Positions 1-9,050 of a DNA stretch of 64,000 bases are shown here, in pieces. The position numbers and the translations under genes were made by a program. Origin of the DNA: Chloroflexi bacterium UBA4736 (lineage in GTDB: Bacteria; Chloroflexota; Dormibacteria; Dormibacterales; Dormibacteraceae); assembly GCA_002404015.1 (NCBI GenBank), contig DHIW01000052.1, positions 4,532-68,531 on the forward strand. Reading direction: 5' to 3'. Below the pieces are notes generated by a model. That model searched no databases and was not told the origin of the DNA. It saw nothing but the letters and a program-made list of their open reading frames with translations. Every line of letters begins with the position of its first letter. Positions within the stretch are counted from its first letter, which is position 1.

Positions 1-429
1 CAGCTTGTCGGCCAGGAAGACGGTCACGCCCAGGAAGGAGACGCCGAAACCGATCGCCCGGGCCCGGCCGACCGGCTCCACCCGCCAGGCCCACAGCATC
101 AGGGCCGCGAAGAGCGGCGCCGCCGCGATCAGGATGGCGTTGGAGAAGGCGGTCGTGAAGTTGAGCCCGACGATCGAGAGCTGGATATACCCGGTGTAGC
201 CGAGGAGGCCCGCAGCCCCCAGCCGCAGCCAGTCCTGGCGTTCGATGTGGAGCCGGCCGCGCTCCCGCCAGAAGACGACGGCCCAGGCCAGGGCGACCAT
301 GCCCGCGAAGCGCAGGAACGTGAAGGCCAGCACCTCGAACTGGCCGAGCGCGAACTTCAGGATCGCGAAGTTGACGCCCCAGACGATCACGACCATAAGT
401 GCGACAAGGGCCGGTGTGTGCTTTCTCAT
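1..429 (-). CDS. EamA/DMT-family permease, 5' part (cut by window edge)
   Basis: The leftward frame from ATG at 429 stays open to the window edge and gives about 143 residues of a drug/metabolite transporter. Hydrophobic helices begin at residue 9. The phrases VVIVWGVNFAILKFAL, FTFLRFAGM and the Tyr-Thr-Gly-Tyr helix followed by a Thr-Thr-Ala-Phe-Ser-Asn-Ala stretch are typical of the first EamA repeat. An in-frame ATG at 450 would add seven residues, and neither start has a Shine-Dalgarno sequence. The gene is divergent from adenine deaminase, so it may export or import purine-related compounds, but the substrate cannot be read from sequence. The C-terminal half lies outside the window. Confidence 0.85.
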   Translation of the reverse strand, partial: MRKHTPALVALMVVIVWGVNFAILKFALGQFEVLAFTFLRFAGMVALAWAVVFWRERGRLHIERQDWLRLGAAGLLGYTGYIQLSIVGLNFTTAFSNAILIAAAPLFAALMLWAWRVEPVGRARAIGFGVSFLGVTVFLADKL

Positions 430-498
430 CTGGAGGCAAACACGGCCCATGGCGAGTTCGTTGCATCGCTAGCATTGACCGGCATAGACGCGAGGTGG

Positions 499-2169
499 AT
501 GGCGGTCGCCAGAGGCGACCAGCCGGCGGACGTGGTGATCAAGGGGGGCCGCGTCCTCAGTGTGTTCACCAAGGAGTGGCTGGAGGTGGATGTCGCCATC
601 TGCGACGGCCACGTGGTCGGCCTGGGCGCCTACCAGGGCTTCACTACCGTGGAAGTCGAGGGCGCTTACCTGGTCCCCGGGTTCATCGACGCCCACATGC
701 ACCTGGAGTCGTCGAAGCTGATGTTCGACGAGTTCGCCCGAGCGGTGGTGCCCCACGGCACGACCACGGTGGTGGCGGATCCCCACGAGATCGCCAATGT
801 GCTAGGTCCCGACGGTATCCACTGGCTCCTGGACGTGTCGGCCGAGCTGCCGCTGGATGTTTTCGTGATGGCCAGCTCCTGTGTCCCCGCCTCTCCGTTC
901 GAGTCGCCCCGCCGCCCGCTGACGGTGGGTGACATCGAGGGCCTGCTGAGGCGCCGGCGCACGATCGGGATCGCCGAGATGATGAATTACCCGGGCGTCA
1001 TCGCGGGCGCTGCCGCTGAGATGGCCAAGCTCACGACCGGACTCACGGACCACGTCGACGGCCACGCGCCCGGCCTCCGCGGCCCGGCTCTGAACGCCTA
1101 CCTGGCCGCCGGCATCCGCTCGGACCATGAGTCGACCACCTTCGAAGAGGCGCTCGAGAAGCGCCGCCTCGGGATGTGGGTGATGCTCCGAGAGGCGTCG
1201 ATCGCGCGCAACCTGGTGGCCCTGCTGCACCTGGTCCGGGAGCACGGTCCCGAGCACTGCATGTTCTGCACCGACGACCGGGAGCCGAGCTTTCTCGTCG
1301 AGGAGGGCCATATCAACCAGATGGTCCGGGTGGCGGTCGAGCAGGGTATAACCCCCGAGGACGCCATCGTGATGGCGACAATCAACCCGGCCGGCTACCA
1401 CCGGCTCTGGCGGCATGGCGCCATCGCCCCCGGCTACCAGGCCGACATCCTGGTCCTGGACGACCTGGTGGGCTTCCGGCCCCGGATGGTGCTGAAACGG
1501 GGCGCCGAGCCTGTCTACCCCTCGATCCGGGTGCCGGAGTGGGTGCGCCAGACCGTGCAGGTGGCGCCGGTCAGCGCCGAGTCGTTCCGGATCGACGAAA
1601 GCTCCGGCCAGGTGCGCGTGATCCAGCTGGTGCCGATGCAGCTGCTGACGATCGAGCAGGCCACGGAGCCTTGCATTCGGGACGGCCGGGTGGTGGCCGA
1701 TCCCGGGCGCGACCTGGCCAAGATCGCGGTGATCGAGCGCCACCACGCCAGCGGGCGGATCGGCCTCGGACTGGTCACGAACGTCGGCCTCGCGCGGGGC
1801 GCCTACGCGTCCACGGTCGCCCACGACGCCCACAACATCGTCGTCGTGGGAGTGGACGACGCGGACATGGCGCTCTGCGTGCGCCGGCTGGCGGAGCTGG
1901 GAGGCGGGATCGTAGTGGCCGAGGGCGGCCAGATCGTGGGCGAGCTGGCGCTGCCGGTGGCCGGCCTGATGAGCGACCAGCCACTGGCCGAGGTCCACGC
2001 TCGAATGGCGGCCCTGGAAGCCCTGCTGCGGGAGCAGGGGGTGCGCTCAGAGGCGCCTTTCATGAGCTTGAGCTTCCTGGCGCTCTCCGTCATCCCCGAG
2101 CTGAAGATCACCGACCAGGGCCTCGTCGACGTGGGCAGGTTCGAGATCGTTCCCCTTAGCATCCGTTGA
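499..2169 (+). CDS. ade: Adenine deaminase (AdeC family)
   Basis: Hydrolyses adenine to hypoxanthine and ammonia in purine salvage or degradation. The protein is about 557 residues, as usual for AdeC. It has the PAD-x-VI-KGG N-terminus, the metal-binding GFIDAHMHLESS stretch near residue 75, GTTTVVADPHEIANV, a mid-protein DGHAPG, a CTDD segment, and the C-terminal AdeC domain with GLVTNVGLARGA and VAHDAHNIVVVG. The start is uncertain: ATG 499 gives only eight residues before PAD, while TTG 475 would add eight. A weak promoter-like pair (TTGCAT at 461, CATAGA at 483) favours 499. It is the first gene of a five-gene purine operon, and its TGA overlaps the next ATG. Confidence 0.95.
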   Translation: MAVARGDQPADVVIKGGRVLSVFTKEWLEVDVAICDGHVVGLGAYQGFTTVEVEGAYLVPGFIDAHMHLESSKLMFDEFARAVVPHGTTTVVADPHEIANVLGPDGIHWLLDVSAELPLDVFVMASSCVPASPFESPRRPLTVGDIEGLLRRRRTIGIAEMMNYPGVIAGAAAEMAKLTTGLTDHVDGHAPGLRGPALNAYLAAGIRSDHESTTFEEALEKRRLGMWVMLREASIARNLVALLHLVREHGPEHCMFCTDDREPSFLVEEGHINQMVRVAVEQGITPEDAIVMATINPAGYHRLWRHGAIAPGYQADILVLDDLVGFRPRMVLKRGAEPVYPSIRVPEWVRQTVQVAPVSAESFRIDESSGQVRVIQLVPMQLLTIEQATEPCIRDGRVVADPGRDLAKIAVIERHHASGRIGLGLVTNVGLARGAYASTVAHDAHNIVVVGVDDADMALCVRRLAELGGGIVVAEGGQIVGELALPVAGLMSDQPLAEVHARMAALEALLREQGVRSEAPFMSLSFLALSVIPELKITDQGLVDVGRFEIVPLSIR

Positions 2170-3014
2170 TGCTCGTCACTTCACCCAGGAGCCTCAGCGA
2201 CGCCCTCGCGGTGGTCGCGGACCACCCCGGCTCCACGCCGCTGGCCGGCGGCACCGACCTCATGGTGGGCATCAACTTCGGCCGCGAGCGTCCAGAGCGC
2301 GTCCTGGCGCTGCGCCGGTTGGAAGAGTTGAAGCAGCTGAGCGTCGACGGCGCGGTGCGAGTCGGCGCCGGAGTGACGTACACCCGGATGCTGGAGCGCC
2401 TGCGGGACCCGGCCATGCTCCAGGCGGCGCGGACGGTCGGCTCGCCCCAGATCCGCAACGCGGGCACCATCGGCGGCAACCTGGGCACCTGCTCGCCGGC
2501 CGGCGACACCCTTCCCGTCCTGAGCGCCCTCGACGCGACCGTGGTCCTGGCCTCGACCGCCGGCGAGCGGCGGGTGAAGTTCCGGGACTTCATGTACGCG
2601 CCGCGCAAGCGTGACCTGCAGCCGGGCGAGCTGATCGTGGCCGCCGAGTGGGAGGAGGCCGGACCCGCGCAGGTGTTCCTCAAGGCCGGCACCCGCAACG
2701 CGATGGTGATCGCGGTCGCCAACCTGGCGATGGTGGTGGATCGCCGCCGGCGCCGGGTGGGGATCGGGCTGGGCTCAGTGGGGCCCCGGATCATGCGTCC
2801 GGAGGCGGCCGAGCGCTTCGCGGAGCAGCTCTTCGAGGAGGCGGGTTGGGAGGCCACCAAGGCGCCCAGCGAGGCCGCCGGCCGGCGCTTCGGCGAGCTT
2901 GTGGCGGAGGCAGCTGAGCCGATCGACGACGTGCGGGGCACGCTCGCCTACCGTCGCCACGTCCTGAACGTGATGGCCCGGAGGGCCCTGGAGCGCACGT
3001 GCAGGTCAGCCTGA
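2169..3014 (+). CDS. Xanthine dehydrogenase-type FAD-binding subunit
   Basis: This 281-residue medium subunit of a molybdenum hydroxylase carries FAD and passes electrons from the iron-sulfur subunit. The FAD signatures are visible: PLAGGTDLMVGI near residue 24, and TIGGNLGTCSPAGDTLP near residue 105 with the QIRNAGTIGGNL context. The C-terminal CO_deh_flav_C region ends with TLAYRRHVL. The ATG at 2169 overlaps the adenine deaminase stop (TGATG), so translation is probably coupled. Neighbouring purine deaminases suggest hypoxanthine/xanthine as substrate. Related CoxM-type subunits serve other hydroxylases, so specificity rests on context. Confidence 0.93.
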   Translation: MLVTSPRSLSDALAVVADHPGSTPLAGGTDLMVGINFGRERPERVLALRRLEELKQLSVDGAVRVGAGVTYTRMLERLRDPAMLQAARTVGSPQIRNAGTIGGNLGTCSPAGDTLPVLSALDATVVLASTAGERRVKFRDFMYAPRKRDLQPGELIVAAEWEEAGPAQVFLKAGTRNAMVIAVANLAMVVDRRRRRVGIGLGSVGPRIMRPEAAERFAEQLFEEAGWEATKAPSEAAGRRFGELVAEAAEPIDDVRGTLAYRRHVLNVMARRALERTCRSA

Positions 3015-3454
3015 GCGTAAACGGCGAGCCGCGGGATTCAGAGGCCTGGGAGGGCGAGTCCCTCCTGTACTTCCTGCGCGAGCGGCTGGGCCTGATGGGG
3101 AGCAAGAACGCCTGCGAGCAGGGGGAGTGCGGTTCCTGCTCGGTGCTGGTGGACGGCAACCTGGTCTGCGCCTGCCTGGTGCTGGCCGCCGACGCCGAGG
3201 GTGCCGAGGTCACGACGGTGGAGGGCATGGCGGCCGACCCCGTGGGGCGGCGCGTCCAGCAGGCGATGGTCGAGGCCGGCGGTGTCCAGTGCGGCTTCTG
3301 CACCCCCGGCTTCGTCGTCGCACTGACGGACCTGCTCAAGCGCAACGCGGCGCCGGACGATTTCGAGGTCCGCGAGGCGCTGGCCGGCAACATCTGCCGC
3401 TGCACCGGCTACGTCCGGATCTTCGAGGCGGCCCAGCGGGCGGCCAGGCCGTGA
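2999..3454 (+). CDS. Xanthine dehydrogenase-type 2Fe-2S subunit
   Basis: Small subunit (151 residues) of the same molybdenum hydroxylase, carrying two [2Fe-2S] clusters. The plant-ferredoxin-like cluster is bound by CEQGECGSC followed by a downstream Cys (VCAC). The second cluster sits in the four-helix domain with CGFCTPG and ICRCTGY. The GTG start at 2999 lies 16 bases inside the FAD-subunit gene, indicating tight coupling. Length and motif order match the PucE/CoxS family. Its separate gene shows the three-subunit bacterial architecture rather than the fused eukaryotic enzyme. Confidence 0.95.
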   Translation: MQVSLSVNGEPRDSEAWEGESLLYFLRERLGLMGSKNACEQGECGSCSVLVDGNLVCACLVLAADAEGAEVTTVEGMAADPVGRRVQQAMVEAGGVQCGFCTPGFVVALTDLLKRNAAPDDFEVREALAGNICRCTGYVRIFEAAQRAARP

Positions 3455-4809
3455 GCCTGGTCGTACGGGCCGGCTTCCTGCTGACGCCGTCTGGGCTGAA
3501 GACCCAGGGCTGGCTGCGCAGCCGCCACGGCGTGATCGTGGAGACCGGCGCCGGCGAGCTGCCCGAGGCCGGGGAGTCGCTGGACCTGCCCAACTGCCTG
3601 GCCGTCCCCGGCCTGGTCAACGCCCACGACCACATGTACCAGTGGGCGACCCGGGGGTACGCGCCCGGCGGCAAGCTCTTCGACTGGCTGACCGCGCTGT
3701 ACCCGGTGTGGGCGGGGCTCGACGCCGGCGTGGTGCGGGCTGCCGCGCGGGCGGCCATGGCGCGCCTGCTGACAGCCGGCTGCACGCTGAGCACCGACCA
3801 CCACTACATCTTTCCGCCGGGCCGCCCCGGCATCTTCGAGGCGCTGGTGGAATCGGCCAGGGAGCTGGGGCTGCGCTTCCACCCCTGCCGCGGCTCGATG
3901 AGCCTGGGGCGGTCCCAGGGCGGGCTGCCGCCCGACCAGATCGTTGAGGCCGAGGACGACATCCTGGCCGACACCGAGCTGCTGGCCGCCAAGTTCCACG
4001 ACCCCCGGCCGCACTCGATGTGCCGGGTGGTGGTGGCGCCTTGCTCGCCTTTCTCGGTGACCCCGGAGCTGATGCGCGAGTCGGCAGCCCAGGCCCGCCG
4101 CCTCGGCCTCCGCCTGCACACCCACCTGGCCGAGACGATCGACGAAGAGCGGTTCTGCCTCGAGCGGTTCGGCAAACGCCCGCTCGACCTGATGGAGGAG
4201 TGGGGCTGGACGGGCGACGACGTCTGGTTCGCACACGGCATCCACTTCAACCGTGACGAGATCGCCGCCCTCGCCAGGACGCGGACCGGCGTCGCGCACT
4301 GCCCGTCGAGCAACATGCGTCTGGGCGCGGGGGCCTGCCCCGTGGAGGAGCTGGTCGCCGCCGGCGTCCGGCTGGGCCTGGGCGTGGATGGCAGCGCCAG
4401 CAATGAGGACGCCAATCTGGCGGGCGAGGTCCACCAGGCGGTGATGCTGGCCCGGCTGCGCGCGGCGCTGCTGGGCCGCGAGGACGCCGCCGGCGCGCTG
4501 GACGGGTCGACAGCCTGGCGGCTGGCCACCGAGGGCGGCGCCCAGTGCCTGGGCCGCGACGACTGCGGGACGCTGGAGGTGGGCAAGAGCGCGGACGTGG
4601 CGCTGTACCGCGTGGACGACCTGCTGCACACAGGCATGGAGAACCCGCTGGAAGCCCTGGCCCTGGCACCGCCGGCTCGCGCTCATGCCGTGATCGTCAA
4701 CGGCCGGGTGGTGGTGAGGGAAGGGAGGCTGTTAACGGCCGACGAGGAGGCGATCACGAGGGAGCTCAAGCAGGCCAGCGATACGCTGCGGAAGGCGGTC
4801 CATGCCTGA
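3451..4809 (+). CDS. Amidohydrolase, guanine/8-oxoguanine deaminase-like
   Basis: The product (452 residues) is a metal-dependent amidohydrolase close to 8-oxoguanine deaminases and chlorohydrolases. Metal and catalytic residues are visible: NAHDHM near residue 55 (HxH), a central histidine in HTHLAE, WFAHGIHF, and GLGVDGSASNED with the catalytic Asp. GTG 3451 overlaps the preceding stop (GTGA). Longer upstream reading frames are shadows of the 2Fe-2S gene. Embedded between the xanthine dehydrogenase genes, it probably makes xanthine from guanine, or urate from 8-oxoguanine. The two activities cannot be separated by motif alone. Confidence 0.88.
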   Translation: MSLVVRAGFLLTPSGLKTQGWLRSRHGVIVETGAGELPEAGESLDLPNCLAVPGLVNAHDHMYQWATRGYAPGGKLFDWLTALYPVWAGLDAGVVRAAARAAMARLLTAGCTLSTDHHYIFPPGRPGIFEALVESARELGLRFHPCRGSMSLGRSQGGLPPDQIVEAEDDILADTELLAAKFHDPRPHSMCRVVVAPCSPFSVTPELMRESAAQARRLGLRLHTHLAETIDEERFCLERFGKRPLDLMEEWGWTGDDVWFAHGIHFNRDEIAALARTRTGVAHCPSSNMRLGAGACPVEELVAAGVRLGLGVDGSASNEDANLAGEVHQAVMLARLRAALLGREDAAGALDGSTAWRLATEGGAQCLGRDDCGTLEVGKSADVALYRVDDLLHTGMENPLEALALAPPARAHAVIVNGRVVVREGRLLTADEEAITRELKQASDTLRKAVHA

Positions 4810-7069
4810 CGGCCGGGGCGTAGGCGCGTCGATTCCGCGGCCGGACGGGCCCGCCAAAGTCGCCGGCGCCTTCGACTTCGCCAGCGACCTTCGGGTGGAG
4901 GGCATGCTCTTCGGCCGCACCCTCCGCTGCCCGCATCCGCGCGCCGTGGTCAAGAGGATCGACATCGCCAGGGCCGAGGCGATGCCGGGCGTCCACGCTG
5001 TCCTCACGGCAGCCGACCTGCCCGGCCGCCGCTTCTACGGCCTCGACCGGGTCAGGGACCAGCCGGTGCTGGTGGGCCCCGGCGAAGAGGTCCGCTACGC
5101 GGGGGAGCCGATCGCCCTGGTCGCGGCCGAGCACCCGGAGCAGGCGCTCCAGGCGCTCCGAACGATCGCCGTCGAGTACGACGAGCTCCCGCCGCTCACC
5201 GACCCGGTCGAGGCGCTCGCGAACGGCGAGAGCCTGCGCAACCTGCTGATCCGGCGGGGCGACCCCGAGAACGCCCGCGCCGACGTGGTAGTCACCGGCT
5301 ACTACGAGGTCGGCCAGCAGGACCAGGCCCCGCTGGGCCCGGAGTCCGGGCTGGCGATTCCCAAGGACGGCGAGGTGGACCTCTGGATCGCCACCCAGGC
5401 CCTGCATGTGGACCTCCGCCAGGTCTCCGACTGCCTGGCCCTTCCCGCGGAGAAGCTGCGCCTGCGCCTCGCGGGAGTGGGCGGCGCCTTCGGCGCCCGC
5501 GAGGACCTCTCCTGCCAGGTCCACGCCTGCCTGCTCGCGCTGCGCACAGACCGGCCGGTGAAGATGTGGTACGGCCGCGAGGAGTCATTCGTCGGCCACG
5601 TCCACCGGCACCCGGCGCAGATGTGGTACGCCCACGGCGCCGACCGCGACGGCAGCCTGGTGTTCGTGCGCGCCACCATCGTGCTGGACGGCGGCGCGTA
5701 CGCCTCCAGCTCGCACGCCGTGGTCGCCAACGCCGCCATCTTCGGCACCGGCCCCTACCGGGTGGCCCACGCCCTCATGTGGTGCGGCGCCGCCCGCACC
5801 AACACCGTGCCGAACGGCGCCATGCGCGGCTTCGGCGCCGTCCAGTCCTGCTTCGCCCACGAGTCGCAGATGGACCGGCTCGCCAAGGAGCTGGGCATGG
5901 ACCCGCTGGACCTGCGCCTGAAGAACGCCATCCGGCCCGGGGACCGGCTCATCACGGGCCAGGAGGTGACCGGCTCCGCACCCCTGGAAGAGCTGATCCG
6001 GCGGATGGCGCAGCTGCCCCTGCCGGAGCCGCCGCGGACCGCCATCGCCCTGCCTGGCGGCGCGGGCAACATGGCAGAACCCGGCGACATCCGGCGCGGC
6101 GTCGGCTTCGCGCTCGGCTACAAGAACATCGCCTACTCGGAGGGGTCCGACGACTACTCGACCGCCCGCGTACGGCTCGAGCGGCGGCCCGGCGGCCAGG
6201 TCGTCGCGTCCGTCAAGACCGCCGCGGCCGAGGTGGGGCAGGGGCTGGTCACCATCTGCCAGCAGATCGTCAGGACCGAGCTGGGCGTCGACGAGGTCGA
6301 GCTGGAGCCCGCCGACACTCTGATCGGCGACGCCGGCTCCTCCAGCGCCTCCCGGCAGACCTGGATGACGGGCGGCGCCGTCCAGCAGGCCGCCAGGCTC
6401 GTGAAGGAGGAGGTGCTGCGCCGCGCCGGCCCGCCCGGCCGCGAGCTGAAGGACGGCCAGGTCCTGGACGACGAGGGCGCGCCGCTGGCCCCGCTGGCCG
6501 TCCTACTGGACGAGCCAATCGAGCTCGAGTGCGAGCACCACCACCGGCGCACCTCGAAGCTGGACGAGAACGGCCAGGGCGACGCCCACGTCTCATTCAT
6601 GTTCGTTGCCCAGCGGGCGGTCGTGGACGTCGACCCGGAGGCCGGCCTGGCCCGCGTCGTCCAGGTCGCCACGGCCCAGGACATCGGCAAGGCCATCAAC
6701 CCCCTCCAGGTCCACGGCCAGATCGAGGGGGCCGTGGCCCAGGGCGTCGGGCTGGCCACCATGGAGGAGATCCAGGTCCGGGACGGCGTCATTCGCAACG
6801 CCTCCTTCACCGACTACCTTCTGCCGACCACCCTCGACATGCCGGAGATCGCGTCAGTCCTGGTCGAAGACGGCGAGCCGGACGCGCCCTATGGCGCCAA
6901 GGGCGTGGGCGAGCCGCCTCTGATCTCCTCCCCGGCCGCGGTCGTGGCGGCGATGCGGGCGGCCACCGGGCACCGCCTGGGCCGGATCCCGGTCCGGCCC
7001 GACGAGCTGGCCGGTCTCAGCGAGACCGCACCGCCCCACACGATCGAGCCCGGGCAGCCACCCGGCTAG
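4802..7069 (+). CDS. Xanthine dehydrogenase-type molybdopterin-binding subunit
   Basis: Large catalytic subunit (755 residues) of the molybdenum hydroxylase, binding the molybdopterin cofactor and hydroxylating the purine ring. It has the a/b hammerhead domain at the N-terminus, GVGGAFGARED near residue 225, the NTVPNGAMRGFGAVQ segment, the cofactor loop with QTWMTGG, and the essential catalytic glutamate in GVGEPPL near residue 700. Its ATG overlaps the deaminase gene by eight bases, so all five genes ade to this one form a single operon. Together they convert adenine and guanine to urate. No urate oxidase is seen in the window. Confidence 0.94.
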   Translation: MPDGRGVGASIPRPDGPAKVAGAFDFASDLRVEGMLFGRTLRCPHPRAVVKRIDIARAEAMPGVHAVLTAADLPGRRFYGLDRVRDQPVLVGPGEEVRYAGEPIALVAAEHPEQALQALRTIAVEYDELPPLTDPVEALANGESLRNLLIRRGDPENARADVVVTGYYEVGQQDQAPLGPESGLAIPKDGEVDLWIATQALHVDLRQVSDCLALPAEKLRLRLAGVGGAFGAREDLSCQVHACLLALRTDRPVKMWYGREESFVGHVHRHPAQMWYAHGADRDGSLVFVRATIVLDGGAYASSSHAVVANAAIFGTGPYRVAHALMWCGAARTNTVPNGAMRGFGAVQSCFAHESQMDRLAKELGMDPLDLRLKNAIRPGDRLITGQEVTGSAPLEELIRRMAQLPLPEPPRTAIALPGGAGNMAEPGDIRRGVGFALGYKNIAYSEGSDDYSTARVRLERRPGGQVVASVKTAAAEVGQGLVTICQQIVRTELGVDEVELEPADTLIGDAGSSSASRQTWMTGGAVQQAARLVKEEVLRRAGPPGRELKDGQVLDDEGAPLAPLAVLLDEPIELECEHHHRRTSKLDENGQGDAHVSFMFVAQRAVVDVDPEAGLARVVQVATAQDIGKAINPLQVHGQIEGAVAQGVGLATMEEIQVRDGVIRNASFTDYLLPTTLDMPEIASVLVEDGEPDAPYGAKGVGEPPLISSPAAVVAAMRAATGHRLGRIPVRPDELAGLSETAPPHTIEPGQPPG

Positions 7070-7085
7070 CGCTCACTTGACCTTC

Positions 7086-7104
7086 GGCAGCGTGACCCGC
7101 TGCC
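7086..7104. terminator. Hairpin between convergent operons, possible bidirectional terminator
   Basis: A perfect 7-bp stem (GGCAGCG / CGCTGCC) with a 5-base loop lies in the 45-bp gap between the converging purine operon and the MFS gene. There is no clear U-tract on either side, so this is a positional inference only. Confidence 0.35.
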
Positions 7105-7114
7105 AGTGGGCGCC

Positions 7115-8314
7115 TTACAGATGCGCTTGCGCCGGGACCCGTTGCAACCTGGGCAGCCGCAGCGTGACCGCCAGGAGGCTCATGAGCAGCGCGATGGCCG
7201 CCAGCAGGCCCACGCCGACCACCGCGCTGCCCGTGGCGTCCCAGACCGATCCGGCAGCCAGCGGTGCCAGGAAGGCGAGCATGTACTGGATGGTGAAGAT
7301 GGCGGCGCTGAGGCGGTGCACGTCGCCGGGAGCCGAGAGCAGCGGGGGCAGCGACAGGGTCAGCACGAGCGGCAGCGCTGTCGAGAAGCCGATGACGCCG
7401 GCGAACACCACCGGCCAGTACCCTGGCGCCAGCACCAGCCCGAGAAGCCCGCCCAGGTTCAGGGCCCCGGTGACAATGAAGGGCCCGCGGCGCCCGATCA
7501 GGCGGTGCGCGAGGACGGCCATCAGCAGCGAGGCCGGGATCTGGAAGGTGTTGAGCGCGGCCAGGCCGGCTCCGGTCAGGGAAGCCCGGCCGGTGGCCCT
7601 GAGGAAGTCGGGCAGGAATGCGTTCAGGCCGAAGTAGATGGCCGAGGCGCAGCCCATGATCAGCCCGATCTGCCAGGTGCGGAGGCTCCGCCAGTCCGGC
7701 CACCAGCGAGTCGGCGGCAGGTCGACGTGAGGACGGCTCTGGCGCGTGAAGGCCAGCAGCAGCGCCGCGCCGGCCACAACGGGCAGCGACCAGAAGGCCA
7801 GGCTCAGCTCCCAGCTGTTCCCGGTCAGAGGCAGTACGAAGGGGATGGTGAGGGAGGCCGGGACGCTCTCGCCGACCAGCAGGCCGAGCGCGTAGACGCC
7901 GGTCGCCAGGCCGATCCGGGCCGGAAACCAGTCGCGCACCAGGCTCGGGAAGGTGGGCTGGGTGACCGCCACCGCCACGCCCATCAGGACGGTCATGGAG
8001 AACAGGACAAACTGCGCCGGCCCGATGCCGCGCAGGGCGCCCGCCGCGGCCATCAGGACCAGGCCGCTGAGCAGGGCCCGGCGGGGGCCCAGGCGGGCGA
8101 TGAGCAGCGAGCCGGGCACCGCGAACAGCGCCAGCAGCAGCACCGGTAGGCTGCCCAGGGCGGCGACCGACTTCTCGTCGAGGCGGAGGTCGTGGTGGAT
8201 GGCGGGTATCACCGGCGGGATCGCGAGGATCGTCACCCTGAGGTCGAATCCGCCCAGGAAGAGCAGGCCGAGGTGCAGCCAGTCGCGCCGCCTAGACGGC
8301 AGTGATGCCTCCAT
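7115..8314 (-). CDS. MFS transporter, CynX/NimT-like
   Basis: This 399-residue major facilitator permease has about twelve hydrophobic segments. The N-terminus reads GLLFLGGFDLRVTILAIPPVIPAIHHDL, typical of the CynX/NimT cyanate-transporter branch. It is followed by the loop motif GPRRALLSGL after helix 2 and the TQPTFPSLVRDWFP segment. It is the last gene of a leftward operon: its start overlaps the end of the dehydrogenase gene by 23 bases. The substrate is unknown. Co-transcription with an acyl-CoA ligase and a dehydrogenase suggests a carboxylate. Confidence 0.88.
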   Translation of the reverse strand: MEASLPSRRRDWLHLGLLFLGGFDLRVTILAIPPVIPAIHHDLRLDEKSVAALGSLPVLLLALFAVPGSLLIARLGPRRALLSGLVLMAAAGALRGIGPAQFVLFSMTVLMGVAVAVTQPTFPSLVRDWFPARIGLATGVYALGLLVGESVPASLTIPFVLPLTGNSWELSLAFWSLPVVAGAALLLAFTRQSRPHVDLPPTRWWPDWRSLRTWQIGLIMGCASAIYFGLNAFLPDFLRATGRASLTGAGLAALNTFQIPASLLMAVLAHRLIGRRGPFIVTGALNLGGLLGLVLAPGYWPVVFAGVIGFSTALPLVLTLSLPPLLSAPGDVHRLSAAIFTIQYMLAFLAPLAAGSVWDATGSAVVGVGLLAAIALLMSLLAVTLRLPRLQRVPAQAHL

Positions 8315-9050
8315 CGACGGCGATCGCCTGGCCGGTCACATAGCTGGAGGCGTCGCTGGCGAGGAAGAGCAGAGCCCCGTTCAGCTCCCCCTCCTGGCCC
8401 GCGCGGCCCATCGGGGTCTTGCGCTGGACCCATTTCATCGAGCGCTCGTCGGCGAACATCGCCGCGGTCATCTCCGATTCGAACCAGCCCGGCGCGATCG
8501 CGTTGACCCGGACGCCCCGCCGGGCCCACTGCGCCGCCAGCTCTCTGGTCATGCCGACTACGCCGTGCTTGCTGGAGACGTAGGCGGCCTCGGGGATCTG
8601 GCCGACGGCGGTCAGACCCAGCACGGAGGCGACGTTCACGATCGACCCGGAGCCCTGCTTCAGCATCTGGCGGCCGGCCAGCTGGGCCAGCGCGAACTGT
8701 GCCACCAGGTTGACCTCGATGACCTGGCGGAAGACGTCGACCGGCTCCTCTTCGGCGGGCTGGCTGTTCGAGATGCCCGCGTTGTTGACGAGCACGTCCA
8801 GCCTTCCGCTCAGCTTCAGCGCCTTCTCCAGCAGGTGCTCGCGGTCGTCCGCCACGAGGACGTCGCATTGGACGGCCAAAGCCCCCAGGTCGTCGGCGAG
8901 CGCTTCCAGCCGATCCCGCCGACGGGCCGCGATCACGACCTCGGCCCCGGCCCCCTTCAGAGCCCGGGCGAACTGGGCGCCCAGCCCGCTGGAGGCGCCG
9001 GTGACGATCGCGACGCGGCCGTCGAGCGAGAAGGGGTCGGGGCTAGCCAC
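8292..9050 (-). CDS. Short-chain dehydrogenase/reductase (SDR)
   Basis: Classical 252-residue SDR with Rossmann fold. It has the nucleotide-binding TGASSGLGAQFA near residue 17, the NNAGIS motif near residue 90, catalytic Ser/Tyr/Lys in YVSSKHG near residue 155, the PGWFESEM loop and the C-terminal VDGGITAV. An AARRRDRLE stretch after the second strand suggests NADP(H) preference. It overlaps the ligase gene by eight bases and the permease by 23, forming a three-gene operon. The substrate is unknown; 3-ketoacyl reductases and alcohol dehydrogenases share the motifs. Confidence 0.92.
   Translation of the reverse strand: MASPDPFSLDGRVAIVTGASSGLGAQFARALKGAGAEVVIAARRRDRLEALADDLGALAVQCDVLVADDREHLLEKALKLSGRLDVLVNNAGISNSQPAEEEPVDVFRQVIEVNLVAQFALAQLAGRQMLKQGSGSIVNVASVLGLTAVGQIPEAAYVSSKHGVVGMTRELAAQWARRGVRVNAIAPGWFESEMTAAMFADERSMKWVQRKTPMGRAGQEGELNGALLFLASDASSYVTGQAIAVDGGITAV

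Noticed and set aside
475..498. TTG 475 as adenine deaminase start
   Set aside because: Kept as an alternative. The ATG at 499 has a better promoter distance, although the TTG gives a more typical N-terminal length.
7077..8149. Rightward open frames over the MFS gene
   Set aside because: The leftward frame gives a convincing 12-helix permease; the rightward frames are Gln/Arg/Gly-rich shadows.
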